From contig JAJYSP010000014.1 of NCBI GenBank assembly GCA_021793515.1, positions 1 through 64,000 on the forward strand: 64,000 nucleotides of DNA, given 5' to 3'. This DNA is from Actinomycetes bacterium (GTDB lineage Bacteria; Actinomycetota; Acidimicrobiia; Acidimicrobiales; RAAP-2). Position numbers and translations under genes: made by a program. Shown in pieces: positions 49,951-59,114 of the stretch (the stretch's first letter is position 1; every line of letters starts with the position of its first letter). Under the pieces are notes generated by a model. The model did no database searches. It was given only the letters and a program-made list of their open reading frames with translations, and was not told where the DNA came from.

Positions 49951-50852
49951 GGGAGGCTCCGTTCCTCGGCGATGAGCTCGAGGTAGCGCTCCTCGAGCGA
50001 GGCGCGCGTGCGTAGTGAGACAAGTTGGACACCCCGCTCGACGAGCAAGGCGCTTACTAGGGCCACGCGTTCGGGGCTGGACGCGATGCGACAGCGCAGT
50101 CGCGTGGGTGACTCGTTGGTGACGACGCACCCGAGTCGTTGCGCGAGTGACGCCGCATCGACCGGGGCACTCGTCTCGATGACGAGTTCGGGTTCGCCCG
50201 CTAGCTCGTCAAGGGTCCCCTCGGCGACGACCGAACCGCGGTGCATCAACACGAGGCGGTCCGCCATGCGCTCGGCCTCGGTCAACTCGTGGGTGGTGAT
50301 CAAGATTGCACAGCCGCGTTCGGCCTCGGCGGCGATGATCGATCGGATCACCTGTCGGCCCTCGGGGTCGACGGCGGTCGTCGGCTCGTCGAGCACCAGG
50401 ACTCGGGGCCGGGCTATGAGGGCCAACGCGAGCAGTGTGCGTTGCTGTTCGCCACCCGAGAGTCGTCGCCAGGGCGTCGCGGCGCATCGGCGCAGGTCGA
50501 GCAGGTCGAGCAGCTCCTGGGGGTCGCGTGGCGCGTCGTAGTAGGTCGCGGTCAGGGCCAGCACCTGCGAGGGGGTCATGGGGAACCAGACCCCACCTCG
50601 CTGCAGGAGTGCCCCGGTGCGTACGACGACCTCGTCGTGGTCGCGCCGCGGGTCCAGGCCGTGGATCCGAACCGTCCCGTCGTCGGGCTCGCGGAATCCG
50701 AGGAGCGTCTCGACGAGCGTGGTCTTGCCCGCGCCGTTCGGTCCGAGCAGGGCCAGGACTTCGCCGTAGTCGACCGTGAGGCTCACGCCGTCGACCGCGT
50801 ACTGCCCGTCGAACGCGACGCGTAACCCGGTGACCTCGACGGCGTGACTCAC
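49947..50852 (-). CDS. ABC transporter ATP-binding protein
   Basis: A 301-residue ATPase starting VSHAVEVTGLRVAF. It shows Walker A GPNGAGKTTL, signature LSGGEQQRTL, Walker B VLVLDEPTTAVD and the switch region ILITTHELTEAE, then a C-terminal domain of about 90 residues as in DrrA/CcmA-type exporters. The next gene on the other strand (serS) begins 69 bases away, so the promoters may be shared. A longer in-frame extension overlaps serS and is rejected. Confidence 0.92.
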   Translation of the reverse strand: MSHAVEVTGLRVAFDGQYAVDGVSLTVDYGEVLALLGPNGAGKTTLVETLLGFREPDDGTVRIHGLDPRRDHDEVVVRTGALLQRGGVWFPMTPSQVLALTATYYDAPRDPQELLDLLDLRRCAATPWRRLSGGEQQRTLLALALIARPRVLVLDEPTTAVDPEGRQVIRSIIAAEAERGCAILITTHELTEAERMADRLVLMHRGSVVAEGTLDELAGEPELVIETSAPVDAASLAQRLGCVVTNESPTRLRCRIASSPERVALVSALLVERGVQLVSLRTRASLEERYLELIAEERSLP

Positions 50853-50920
50853 AACCAACGAAACTACTGGGACGGCGAGGTCAGCGTGGCCGACCAATCG
50901 GGCCTCGGTAGGCTCAAGAC

Positions 50921-52225
50921 GTGATCGATCTCGCACAACTGCGCCGTGAACCCGACGTCGTCAAGGACGCCCTGGCCCGTCGGGGGGTGGCGCCGTCGAC
51001 CCTGGATGACGTGGCGTCCCTGGACACCGAGCACCGTCGCTTGCTCCAAGAGACTGAGCGGTTGCGCGCCGATATCAAGTCGCTGTCGCGTCAGGTCGGT
51101 GAGGCACGTCGTCAAAAGGACCTCGCCCGGGCCGAGGAGCTGGCGGCCATTAGCCGCGACCTCGGTGATGAGGAGCGCCAGGCGTCGGCGTCGGTCGAGC
51201 TGGTGGCCGGTCGTCTGCGAGACCTGCTGCTGCAGCTGCCGAACCTCCCGGCGCCCGAAGCACCCGACGGCGCAGACGAGCACGACAACGTCGTGTTGCG
51301 CCAGTGGTGGGTCGCGATGGACGACGGGGCACCCTTCCCGACCTTCGACGAGCACCAGCGGGTCCCGCACTGGGAGATTGGCGCACAACTGGACATCTTG
51401 GACCTCGAGTCGGGGGCCAAGCTCGCGGGATCGATGTTCCCACTCTTCCGCGGTATGGGTTCGCGGCTCGTGCGCGCCCTGGGCGCCTTCGCGCTCGATC
51501 GGCACACGCCGGACTACGAGGAGATCCGTCCTCCGACATTCGCCTTGACCGAGACCATGACCTCGACGGGCCACCTGCCCAAGTCGGCCGACGACATGTA
51601 CGCCATCGAGCGCGACGGGCTGTGGGCGATACCGACGGCCGAGGTGCCGCTCACCTCGATGCTGCGCGGCGAGATCATCGACGAGTCCCGACTCCCGATC
51701 CGCATGACCGCGCTCACCGCGTGCTTCCGACGCGAGGCCGGTGCCGCCGGTCGAGACACCCGCGGACTCCTGCGCGTGCACGAGTTCGACAAGGTAGAGC
51801 TCTTCGCCTACTGCACGCCCGATCAGGCGGCCGACGCGCACGCCGACATACTCGCGCGCGCGGAGTCGTTGCTGCGCGAGCTCGGCCTCACCTATCGGGT
51901 GCTCGACCTATGCGCCGGCGACCTCGGGACCTCCTCGGCGCGTACCTTCGACCTGGAGGTCTACAGCCCGGGCGTCGATCGATGGCTGGAGGTCTCGTCG
52001 GTGAGCTGGTTCCGTGACTATCAGGCCCGGCGAGCCAACGTGCGTTACCGCCGCGATGACGGATCGACTGCCCTGGTGCACACGGTGAACGGCTCGGCGC
52101 TCGCGTGGGCGAGGATCTGGGCCGCGCTCGTTGAGACCTATCGTCAACCGGACGGTTCAATCGAACTGCCGTCGGTGCTCGCGCCCTACCTCGGTTCGAC
52201 GACGATCAGCCCTCGTCGCGGCTGA
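50921..52225 (+). CDS. serS: Seryl-tRNA synthetase
   Basis: A 434-residue class II aminoacyl-tRNA synthetase that charges tRNA-Ser. The N-terminal long coiled coil (about 30-105) that grips the tRNA variable arm is present, followed by the catalytic core with motif 2 (TACFRREAGAAGRDTRGLLRVHEFDKVE) and motif 3 (NGSALAWARIWAALVE). Full length, no missing motif. The start is GTG at 50921. Its end overlaps the convergent regX3-type gene by 20 bases. Confidence 0.97.
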   Translation: MIDLAQLRREPDVVKDALARRGVAPSTLDDVASLDTEHRRLLQETERLRADIKSLSRQVGEARRQKDLARAEELAAISRDLGDEERQASASVELVAGRLRDLLLQLPNLPAPEAPDGADEHDNVVLRQWWVAMDDGAPFPTFDEHQRVPHWEIGAQLDILDLESGAKLAGSMFPLFRGMGSRLVRALGAFALDRHTPDYEEIRPPTFALTETMTSTGHLPKSADDMYAIERDGLWAIPTAEVPLTSMLRGEIIDESRLPIRMTALTACFRREAGAAGRDTRGLLRVHEFDKVELFAYCTPDQAADAHADILARAESLLRELGLTYRVLDLCAGDLGTSSARTFDLEVYSPGVDRWLEVSSVSWFRDYQARRANVRYRRDDGSTALVHTVNGSALAWARIWAALVETYRQPDGSIELPSVLAPYLGSTTISPRRG

Positions 52226-52925
52226 CCTCGAACCGATAGCCGACGCCGCGCACGGTGGTGATGTAGCGAGGCGTCTTCGGCTCGGTCTCGATCAGGCTCC
52301 GGAGCCGCTTGATGTGGACGTCGAGGGTCTTGGTGTCGCCAACGTAGTCGTGACCCCACACGCGATCGATCAGGACCTCGCGGGTCAGCACGCGGCCCGG
52401 GTTCTCCATGAGCAGGCGCAGCAGGGCGAACTCCTTCTTGCGCAACTTCACCTCGTTGGTCCCGATGAAGCAGCGCCGGGCGTCGATGTCCAGTCGCACC
52501 GGTCCGCGTTGGATCGAGGACTCCTCGCTGTCGAGGTCGACCGGGTGCTCACGCCGGCGCAGGACCGCGCGCATCCGCGCGACGAGCTCGCGCAATCGGT
52601 AGGGCTTGGTCACGTAGTCATCGGCCCCGATCTCGAGGAGCAGGACCATGTCGACCTCTTCGCCCTTCGCGCTGACGATGATGATGGGCACGTCACTGCT
52701 CAGGCGGATCTCGCGGCACAGGTCGAGCCCGCTCATCTTGGGCAACATGAGGTCCAAGAGCACGATGTCGAACTCGCCGGCGGCGAAGCGCGCGGCGCCT
52801 TCGGCGCCGTCGCGCGCGACCGTCACGTCGAATCCTTCGCGGGCGAGTCCGACGCTCAGCGCGTCGATGAAGGACTCCTCGTCCTCGACGAGGAGCACCC
52901 GAACCACGGGCTGCGACGCGGTCAC
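52206..52925 (-). CDS. regX3: RegX3-type response regulator
   Basis: A 239-residue OmpR-family regulator with a receiver domain (VLLVEDEESF with the acidic pair, phosphorylation Asp in IVLLDLMLPKMSG near residue 57, Lys in YVTKPY) and a winged-helix DNA-binding domain (about 140-235). The latter contains RVLTREVLIDRVWGHDYVGDTKTLDVHIKRLR, nearly the sequence known from mycobacterial RegX3. RegX3 governs phosphate-starvation genes and often cyclic-di-GMP or virulence traits. Its start overlaps the kinase stop. Confidence 0.85.
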   Translation of the reverse strand: MTASQPVVRVLLVEDEESFIDALSVGLAREGFDVTVARDGAEGAARFAAGEFDIVLLDLMLPKMSGLDLCREIRLSSDVPIIIVSAKGEEVDMVLLLEIGADDYVTKPYRLRELVARMRAVLRRREHPVDLDSEESSIQRGPVRLDIDARRCFIGTNEVKLRKKEFALLRLLMENPGRVLTREVLIDRVWGHDYVGDTKTLDVHIKRLRSLIETEPKTPRYITTVRGVGYRFEVSRDEG

Positions 52926-54217
52926 GGGTTCACCGGGAGCTCAAGGGTGAACGTTGACCCCTCCCCCTCGCGTGACTCCACGACGACGGTCCCACCGTGG
53001 TTTTGCGCGACGTGGCGCACAATACTCAGCCCGAGACCGGTGCCACCAGTCTCACGGGCCCGACCAGGGTCGACGCGGTAGAACCGTTCGAAGATCCGTT
53101 CGAGGTCCTTGGCGGGGATGCCGACGCCCTCGTCGGTGATGGCGATGCGCACGACGCGGGATTCGACGGCGCCCTCGTCACTGAGGCGCTCCTCGTGGCG
53201 TTCCACGGTGATGGTGACGTGTCCGCCGCCCGGTGAGTAGACGACCGCGTTCTCGAGCAGTGCGTGCACGGCCGAGACGAGTTGGCGCCGGTCCCCCACG
53301 ATGACGATCGACGTGGCGGGCTCGACGAAGTCGATGGTCACCCCGTGCTGCTCGGCTGAGGTGCGGATCCGCTCCATGGCCTCGGATACGAACAACGCGA
53401 CGGGCACCGGCTCTCGCACGGGTGAACCCTCACCTTCGATCCGCGAGAGGTCGAGCAGGTCCTCGATGATCCGGTTGACTCGGAAGGCCTCGGTGTTTAT
53501 GCGTTCGGCGAGGCGCCGGGCTATCGAGGCGTCCGGTTCGAACTGCAGCGTCTCAGCGAGCAGGCCGAGCGCCCCCATCGGCGTCTTCAGTTCGTGGCTC
53601 ACGTTGGCGATGAAGTCACGGCGCACGTCCTCGAGCCGTCGACGTTCGCTGGTGTCCTCGATGACGGCGAGCACGCCCAGTGGCCGTCGGCCGTCGTCGA
53701 TGACCGACGCGCGCACGCTCAGCGTGCGCCGGGGCGGTCCGTAGATCTCGATTGTCCGGTCGGCCACGCCGCTCGACCAGCCTTCGGCCAAGCACTCGGT
53801 GACCGCCTGGGCGGCGATCGCCTCGCCGTAGCGGCTGGTCATGAGTGATTCGGCCAGGCTGTTGCGGTAGACCACCGCACCACCCTCGTCACAGAGCACG
53901 AGCCCGAGGGGCAGTGAGTCGAGCGATCGGCGAAGCCGCGTCGACTCGGCACTGGACTCACTCACGGCGGTGGTGGCGGTCCCGGTGACCTCTTCGAGGT
54001 AAGCGAGCGCCGCCTCGACCCGACCGGTGTCGCCGTGGGGCTCGACGCCGAGGCGTGCCCCCAACGCGTTGAGTCGTTGGGCGAGCGATCGGTGGTCGCG
54101 GTACCGATTGATCAGGTAGCCGAGCAGTGTGCCGACGATGAGCACCCCGACGCCGACGGCGTAGACGGCGGCGGGTGCCCAGTGGGCGACGGGATTGACA
54201 ACGGCGGGAACGATCAC
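52922..54217 (-). CDS. senX3: SenX3-type sensor histidine kinase
   Basis: A 431-residue kinase with one hairpin of N-terminal membrane spans (about residues 10-35), a PAS domain (SLDSLPLGLVLCDEGGAVVYRNSLAE), and a dimerisation helix with the phospho-acceptor His in FIANVSHELKTPMGAL. The ATPase domain has N-box LVSAVHALLENAVVYS, G1 DEGVGIPAKD and G2 GGTGLGLSIV. The pattern is SenX3/PhoR, the phosphate-sensing partner of RegX3. I chose GTG 54217. phoU, the usual neighbour, is not here. Confidence 0.85.
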   Translation of the reverse strand: MIVPAVVNPVAHWAPAAVYAVGVGVLIVGTLLGYLINRYRDHRSLAQRLNALGARLGVEPHGDTGRVEAALAYLEEVTGTATTAVSESSAESTRLRRSLDSLPLGLVLCDEGGAVVYRNSLAESLMTSRYGEAIAAQAVTECLAEGWSSGVADRTIEIYGPPRRTLSVRASVIDDGRRPLGVLAVIEDTSERRRLEDVRRDFIANVSHELKTPMGALGLLAETLQFEPDASIARRLAERINTEAFRVNRIIEDLLDLSRIEGEGSPVREPVPVALFVSEAMERIRTSAEQHGVTIDFVEPATSIVIVGDRRQLVSAVHALLENAVVYSPGGGHVTITVERHEERLSDEGAVESRVVRIAITDEGVGIPAKDLERIFERFYRVDPGRARETGGTGLGLSIVRHVAQNHGGTVVVESREGEGSTFTLELPVNP

Positions 54218-54292
54218 GGATTCATTCTCGCAGACCTGGCCGTAATGGCGGGGACCGCGACCGTTGCGAAGTCCCAGGGAGAAAGGTCCTCG

Positions 54293-54577
54293 ATGCAAAT
54301 CCTCGCTGTTTCACTTAGTCCATCACTCACGGCGCTGCCCGGCAGCGCCGTGCTTATGCAGATCGCCAACGGTCTCGCGGCGTGGAGCCTCATCGGAGCG
54401 CTCGTGGCGCTCCTGCTCGGTGCCGCCCTTTGGGCGATCGGCAGCCACACCCAGAACATGCATCAGTCGATGACCGGTCGGCGCGCGGTGATGACGTCGC
54501 TCGTTGCGGCGCTATTGATTGGGGCTGCCCCGCACCTGGTGGACTTCTTCTTCAAGGCCGGACAGTCGGTGCACTGA
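54293..54577 (+). CDS. DUF6112-like small membrane protein (VirB2/TrbC-like pilin position)
   Basis: A 94-residue protein with two membrane spans (about residues 22-47 and 67-88) and the ending PHLVDFFFKAGQSVH. Length, LPGSAVLMQIANGL start and the NFFxxAGxxV-like tail match the DUF6112 proteins that open SCO6880-type conjugation clusters in actinobacteria. They occupy the VirB2/TrbC pilin slot in gene order. AAAGG precedes the ATG. First gene of the secretion-like operon; the stop overlaps the next ATG by one base. Confidence 0.7.
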   Translation: MQILAVSLSPSLTALPGSAVLMQIANGLAAWSLIGALVALLLGAALWAIGSHTQNMHQSMTGRRAVMTSLVAALLIGAAPHLVDFFFKAGQSVH

Positions 54578-55686
54578 TGGGTATCGGCTGTCTACTCTCA
54601 CCCCTGGGCTGTGCGACGACCTCTGTCGCCAAGGCCACGCTCGGTGACATCTTCAACGCGATGACCTCCTGGGTGCTCGCGAGTGTGTCGTGGGTGCTCA
54701 GCACCACCGGTCACGTCCTGACTTCGACGGGGGACCCAACCAGCGTGGTGCACGCGGCGTCGGGTGAGTATGCGTCGCTCGTGACCCTGGCGCCGGTGCT
54801 GCTGCTCGTCGGTCTTGTCGTCGCCACGGTTCACGGCGTGGTGCGCAACGACCCCGGCTCGCTGTGGCGCGTCTATCTCGGCATCGCGCCGGCCGCGGTC
54901 CTCGCCGTCGCGAGCGCTCAGCCCATCGCGAGGATGATCCTCGCGGCGACCGACGAGCTGACGACCGGTGCGTCGGCCTCGGTCGCACGGCACGTGCCGG
55001 TGCTCGGCGCTCAGGTCGCGGTGCTCGCCGGGTCCACGCCGGGCTTCGGTCTCTTGTTGGTGGCACTCGCCGTCGCGCTCGGCGGGTGGCTCCTGTGGTG
55101 TGAACTCGTGGTGCGGGCGGTCGTCTTGACGCTGCTCATCGTCCTCGTGCCCGTCGTCGTCCCCCTCGTGACGGTGCCCGCCCTACGCCGTGTCGGGTGG
55201 CGTCTGTTCGAGACGTTCATGGCCGTCGCGTTGAGCAAGGTCCTGATCGTGATCGCACTCAGCGTGGGCTTTGGCGAGTTGCGCGGTGGTTCGGTGACGG
55301 CGGTCGTGACCGGGGCGGTGACGATCGTGCTGGCGACGTTCAGCCCGTTCGTGCTCTTGCGGATCGTTCCGATCATGGAGCAGTCCGCCATGCAGCACGT
55401 CGCGGGGTTGCGCCAGCGCTTCACCCAGTCGGTCCAGGCATTGCCGTCGTCGCCGCTCGCCGCGGCCGCGCGAGCGATCGGACCCGAGCCACCGCTGCCG
55501 CCGGCACCCGAGCGGCCCGAGGATCTGGGGTTCGGCCTCTGGGAGGGCGACGGCGAGATGCCGATGCCGCCCCAGGGGGGCGAGCCGGCCAAGGCCCCCG
55601 TCGGCCAGGCCCGACGTCGTGGTGGTCACGTCGCGTATTACAGCGACGGTCGTGGCCCGGTCGTGGGCTGGCACTTCGATGAGTGA
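54577..55686 (+). CDS. TrbL/VirB6-like channel membrane protein
   Basis: A 369-residue polytopic membrane protein. After a short cysteine-containing start (MGIGCLLSPLGC) it has about six to seven spans between residues 55 and 265, then a soluble C-terminal tail rich in Pro and Glu (PLPPAPERPEDLGF). Multi-span proteins in this position of type IV secretion operons form the inner-membrane channel (VirB6/TrbL). The TGA overlaps the next ATG by 8 bases. The assignment is by topology and gene order, not a sequence motif. Confidence 0.65.
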   Translation: MGIGCLLSPLGCATTSVAKATLGDIFNAMTSWVLASVSWVLSTTGHVLTSTGDPTSVVHAASGEYASLVTLAPVLLLVGLVVATVHGVVRNDPGSLWRVYLGIAPAAVLAVASAQPIARMILAATDELTTGASASVARHVPVLGAQVAVLAGSTPGFGLLLVALAVALGGWLLWCELVVRAVVLTLLIVLVPVVVPLVTVPALRRVGWRLFETFMAVALSKVLIVIALSVGFGELRGGSVTAVVTGAVTIVLATFSPFVLLRIVPIMEQSAMQHVAGLRQRFTQSVQALPSSPLAAAARAIGPEPPLPPAPERPEDLGFGLWEGDGEMPMPPQGGEPAKAPVGQARRRGGHVAYYSDGRGPVVGWHFDE

Positions 55687-57883
55687 GCCGCTCGGCCCGG
55701 GGCCCGCGGATGTCGCCGCGCGCTGGATCGGGGTGCGTCGCCATCAGGCGGTGCTCGCCGTGCTCGGCGTCGTCGCGTTGGGTGACGGGCTACTGCGAAC
55801 GCGCTCGGTGCTGGAGGTGACGTTGGCGGTGCTGCTCGGCGCGGGCGCGCTGCCCCTCGGTGCCGAGACGCTCGGGGGCGTCGTCGCAGCGGCGATCGCC
55901 TTCTCGCTGCGCCGTCGGTGGTCGCGACTCACGGTCGCGCGTGCCGGGGACCGGGTCGTCGTCGAGAGCCGCGAGGTGCTCGGCGTCAATGCGTTTGTCC
56001 TGCAGCACCGGGGCCGGCTCGACCTCAACGGTCAAGACCACCTGGTCGCGGCCCGTCTGGCCGCCTCCATCGACGCCGCCGCCTCGGCCGATCGCCACGA
56101 TCGACGGATTGGGGTTCACGTGTGTCGCGACGGCGCTCGGGCGTCGACGGTCCTCGTGACCCCCGCCGACGGTGTCGCGCCGGCCGGATGGGACCGCGAC
56201 GACGACGCCCTTTTCACCGCCGCCTCGGCCCGCCGCGGCACGTCGTGGTGGCTCGAGCGGTGGTGGTACCTGCGCACCAGCGACCACGTCACCTGCGTCT
56301 TGCGGGTGGGCGACCTTCGCGGTACGTCCCACGACGCGCTGCTCGCCGGACTCCAGAACCTCGGCGAGCGAGTCACGCTCTCGATACAGGTCACCGCGAT
56401 CGGCGGGACCGAACGCGCCCGTCGCGTCGCCGAACGCGCCGTGCACCGCCAGCGCAGCGACCGCGCCACCACGGTCGCGGCCGGGTTCCGTTCGACGGCC
56501 CGGACCCAACTGGTTGAGGCCCGCGCGGAGCGGCGCGAACTCGACGTGGCCTCGGGGCGCTCGCTCATGCGCCTGCGCGTGTACGTGACCGTGCGCGCGT
56601 CCTCGTGCTCGGCGCTGCGCGACGCGCGCGAGGCCGCTCGACGCCGCGCGCTCGACGCCGGCGTTCGCCTCGACCGTGGCGGCGGTCGCCAGTGGCTCTG
56701 GTTCATCGACCAGCTCACGGGGTCGACCCCCCGGGCCGCGACGCACTGGATCACGAGCGCGGACCTGGACGCGTTGCGGGTGCCGTCCCATGACGCCGGC
56801 AGCGGCCTCGACGGGCGAGCGCTCGGGACGGTCGCGGGGGGCGCCCCATTCGCGCTCGACCCGTTCGACCTCTACGGCGCCGGGCTCGTCGCGAATCCGA
56901 ACGTCGTGGTGGCCGGGGCGATCGGCGTCGGCAAGAGCACCGTCGTCAAGATGATGGTGGACCGGGCACTCGCCCGCGGCCGACGGGCGGTCATCGTTGA
57001 CCCCAAGGGCGAGTACGGCGACCTGGCGCGGCGGTACGGCTGCCGCTCGGTCGCCCTCGGGCGTGACGGCTGGTGTGACCCGTTCCTCGACGCCACCGAC
57101 GCGTCCGCCCTCGCTCGCGCCATGATCGCCTCGGCCCAGGGTCAACCGCTCACCGACGAACAGCACTTCGCCTTTGACGAGGCGTGGGAGGCCCTCGGTC
57201 GAGACCGCCCCACTCGGGTCATGCGAGCGCTCTTCGAGTCGACGCGCCCGGCCCTCGACGGGCAGGCCTCACCCTCGCGTTCCCTCGCCCTCACGCTGCG
57301 TCGGTTCGTCGACGGGGACCTCGCCGGCCTCTTCGACGGGCCGGGCGAACCCGTGACCCTCGACGGCGACCTGGTCGTGCTCGATCTCTCGGCCCAGTGG
57401 TCCGGAGACGCGATGGCGGTGGCGGCGCTCAGTGCCGTGGCCGCCGCCCAGCGAGTGGCCGCGGCGGCGGGCGCCGGCTACGTCGTGCTCGACGAGGCGT
57501 GGGCGCTGCTCTCGGACCCGAACGCCCTGGCGTGGCTGCGTGGCTCGTGGAAGCTGGCGCGATCGCTCGGCGTGAGCCACGTGCTGGTCCTGCACCGGTG
57601 GGGTGACGTCGCCGCGGTCGGAGACGAGGGCAGCGCGCAGCGCGAACGGGCGCGGGGCCTGCTACGCGAGTGTGAGACGGCGTGGCTCTTCCGCCAACCA
57701 CCCGACGAGGCGAACGACGTGGCGACGGCGCTCGCGTTGAGCACGCTCGAGCGCCGTACCCTGAGCGATCTTCGGCGAGGCGAGGCGCTGGTGCGCTACG
57801 GGGCCCACCGCTCGGTCGTGCGCGTCACGCCCGACGCCGCCGACCATCAGATCATCGACACCGACGCCGCGATGCGCGTATGA
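55679..57883 (+). CDS. SCO6880/VirB4-like conjugation ATPase
   Basis: A 734-residue protein. The first part has two spans (about residues 20-70) and a beta-rich SCO6880/PrgI-like region (RLTVARAGDRVVVESREVLGVNAFVL). The second part is a VirB4/HerA-type ATPase with Walker A AGAIGVGKST (Lys about 419), DPKGEYGDLARRYG, Walker B YVVLDEAWALLSDP (about 600-612) and an Arg-rich end. In Streptomyces-type clusters these functions are often on two proteins, so this looks like a fusion. It should energise assembly or transport of a type IV-like channel. The start overlaps the previous stop. Confidence 0.75.
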   Translation: MSEPLGPGPADVAARWIGVRRHQAVLAVLGVVALGDGLLRTRSVLEVTLAVLLGAGALPLGAETLGGVVAAAIAFSLRRRWSRLTVARAGDRVVVESREVLGVNAFVLQHRGRLDLNGQDHLVAARLAASIDAAASADRHDRRIGVHVCRDGARASTVLVTPADGVAPAGWDRDDDALFTAASARRGTSWWLERWWYLRTSDHVTCVLRVGDLRGTSHDALLAGLQNLGERVTLSIQVTAIGGTERARRVAERAVHRQRSDRATTVAAGFRSTARTQLVEARAERRELDVASGRSLMRLRVYVTVRASSCSALRDAREAARRRALDAGVRLDRGGGRQWLWFIDQLTGSTPRAATHWITSADLDALRVPSHDAGSGLDGRALGTVAGGAPFALDPFDLYGAGLVANPNVVVAGAIGVGKSTVVKMMVDRALARGRRAVIVDPKGEYGDLARRYGCRSVALGRDGWCDPFLDATDASALARAMIASAQGQPLTDEQHFAFDEAWEALGRDRPTRVMRALFESTRPALDGQASPSRSLALTLRRFVDGDLAGLFDGPGEPVTLDGDLVVLDLSAQWSGDAMAVAALSAVAAAQRVAAAAGAGYVVLDEAWALLSDPNALAWLRGSWKLARSLGVSHVLVLHRWGDVAAVGDEGSAQRERARGLLRECETAWLFRQPPDEANDVATALALSTLERRTLSDLRRGEALVRYGAHRSVVRVTPDAADHQIIDTDAAMRV

Positions 57884-59079
57884 CGCGCGGCCTTCGCCTC
57901 GGACGCCGCGTCGTCGCCGGTTTCGCCCTCGGGAGGTCGGTGCGACTCGAACATCGCCACTCGCTGCTCGTCGTCGGGCCAACCCAGGCGGGCAAGACTT
58001 CCTCGCTCGTCATCCCCTCAATCCTGTCGTGGCCGGACGCACTGGTCGTCACCAGTGTGAAACGCGACGTCGTCGCAGCGACCCAGCCCTGGCGCTCGGC
58101 GCTCGGCGAGGTCCAGGTGCTCGACCCCGGCGCCCCGGATGGTCTGACCTGGGACCCCCTGGAGGGCGTGAGGACGATGCGCGACGCACTGCGCGTCGCG
58201 CGCGACCTCACGTTACGTTCGTCGGGTCACGGTGACACCGAGTTCTGGAACACCCTCGCGGTCAAGTTGCTCGGCGCGCTCTTCGTGCGCGCTCTCGAGC
58301 GTGGCCAGACGGTCGTGGACGTGGCACTCGTGCTCGAGTCGCGTGACTTCGACGGGTGGACCGACGATCCCTCGAGCGTCGCGGCGCGCGTCGTCGCGGA
58401 CTTCCTCAGTCACGAGGCTCGCACGATCGACGGCGTGATCACGACGGCCGAGACCATGCTCCTGCCGTGGCGATTCGATCAGCCGCGCGCCCGGGTCCGC
58501 CGCGTCGTCGACGGCGCCCACACGCTGTATCTCTGCAGTCCACGTGGCGAACAGGCCCACTACCAGTCGCTCTTCGCGGGGGCACTGCGTAGCGTGCTCG
58601 ACGAGCAACAACGCCGCGTCGAGCACGGCACCGCGCGGCCGCTCCTGTTGGTGCTCGATGAGGCCGCCGTGGTGGCACCCCTCGACGAGCTCGACGAGTT
58701 GGCCGCGACGCTCGCCGGACTCTCGGTGACCTTGATCACCGTCGTCCAGGACTTCGCCCAGCTGGTGGCGCGGTGGGGTCCGCGGGCCTCGACCATCGTC
58801 AACAACCACGCGACACGACTGGTGTTGGCCGGCCTCGCTGATCCAACGGCTGCGACCTACGTGCCCGAGGTCGTCCCGCCGGCCAAAGCGTCGAGTTCGA
58901 GGTCCACCTCGTCGAGGCCGGCGCCGTCGATGCGTGAACGGCCCCGAGGGACCGCGCTCGTCGTCGCGGGTAACCGTCGGCCCGTCACAGTCCGTATCCG
59001 CCCGTGGTGGCGCGACGGGCGACTGCGGGTGCGCGGCGTACGACGGAGCGAGCGACGGATCACGCGCAATGCGCGATGA
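57880..59079 (+). CDS. TraG/VirD4-like coupling ATPase lacking membrane spans
   Basis: A 399-residue ATPase with Walker A VVGPTQAGKTSSL (about residues 31-43), a TraG-type VTSVKRDVVAAT and LDPGAPDGLTWDPLEG region, Walker B LLLVLDEAAVVAP (about 256-268) and a sensor segment TLITVVQDFAQLVARWG. VirD4/TraG proteins hand DNA or protein to the secretion channel. The usual N-terminal membrane spans are missing; the protein starts directly at the ATPase. ATG overlaps the VirB4-like stop (ATGA). Last gene of the four-gene unit; no relaxase follows. Confidence 0.75.
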   Translation: MTRGLRLGRRVVAGFALGRSVRLEHRHSLLVVGPTQAGKTSSLVIPSILSWPDALVVTSVKRDVVAATQPWRSALGEVQVLDPGAPDGLTWDPLEGVRTMRDALRVARDLTLRSSGHGDTEFWNTLAVKLLGALFVRALERGQTVVDVALVLESRDFDGWTDDPSSVAARVVADFLSHEARTIDGVITTAETMLLPWRFDQPRARVRRVVDGAHTLYLCSPRGEQAHYQSLFAGALRSVLDEQQRRVEHGTARPLLLVLDEAAVVAPLDELDELAATLAGLSVTLITVVQDFAQLVARWGPRASTIVNNHATRLVLAGLADPTAATYVPEVVPPAKASSSRSTSSRPAPSMRERPRGTALVVAGNRRPVTVRIRPWWRDGRLRVRGVRRSERRITRNAR

Positions 59080-59114
59080 TCGAAATCCCGCGACGTGGTA
59101 AGTACGATTCGCGG

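Noticed and set aside
57682-57879. N-terminal extension of the TraG-like ATPase
   Set aside because: It overlaps the VirB4-like gene, is Arg-rich shadow sequence and lacks membrane spans; ATGA overlap fixes the start at 57880.
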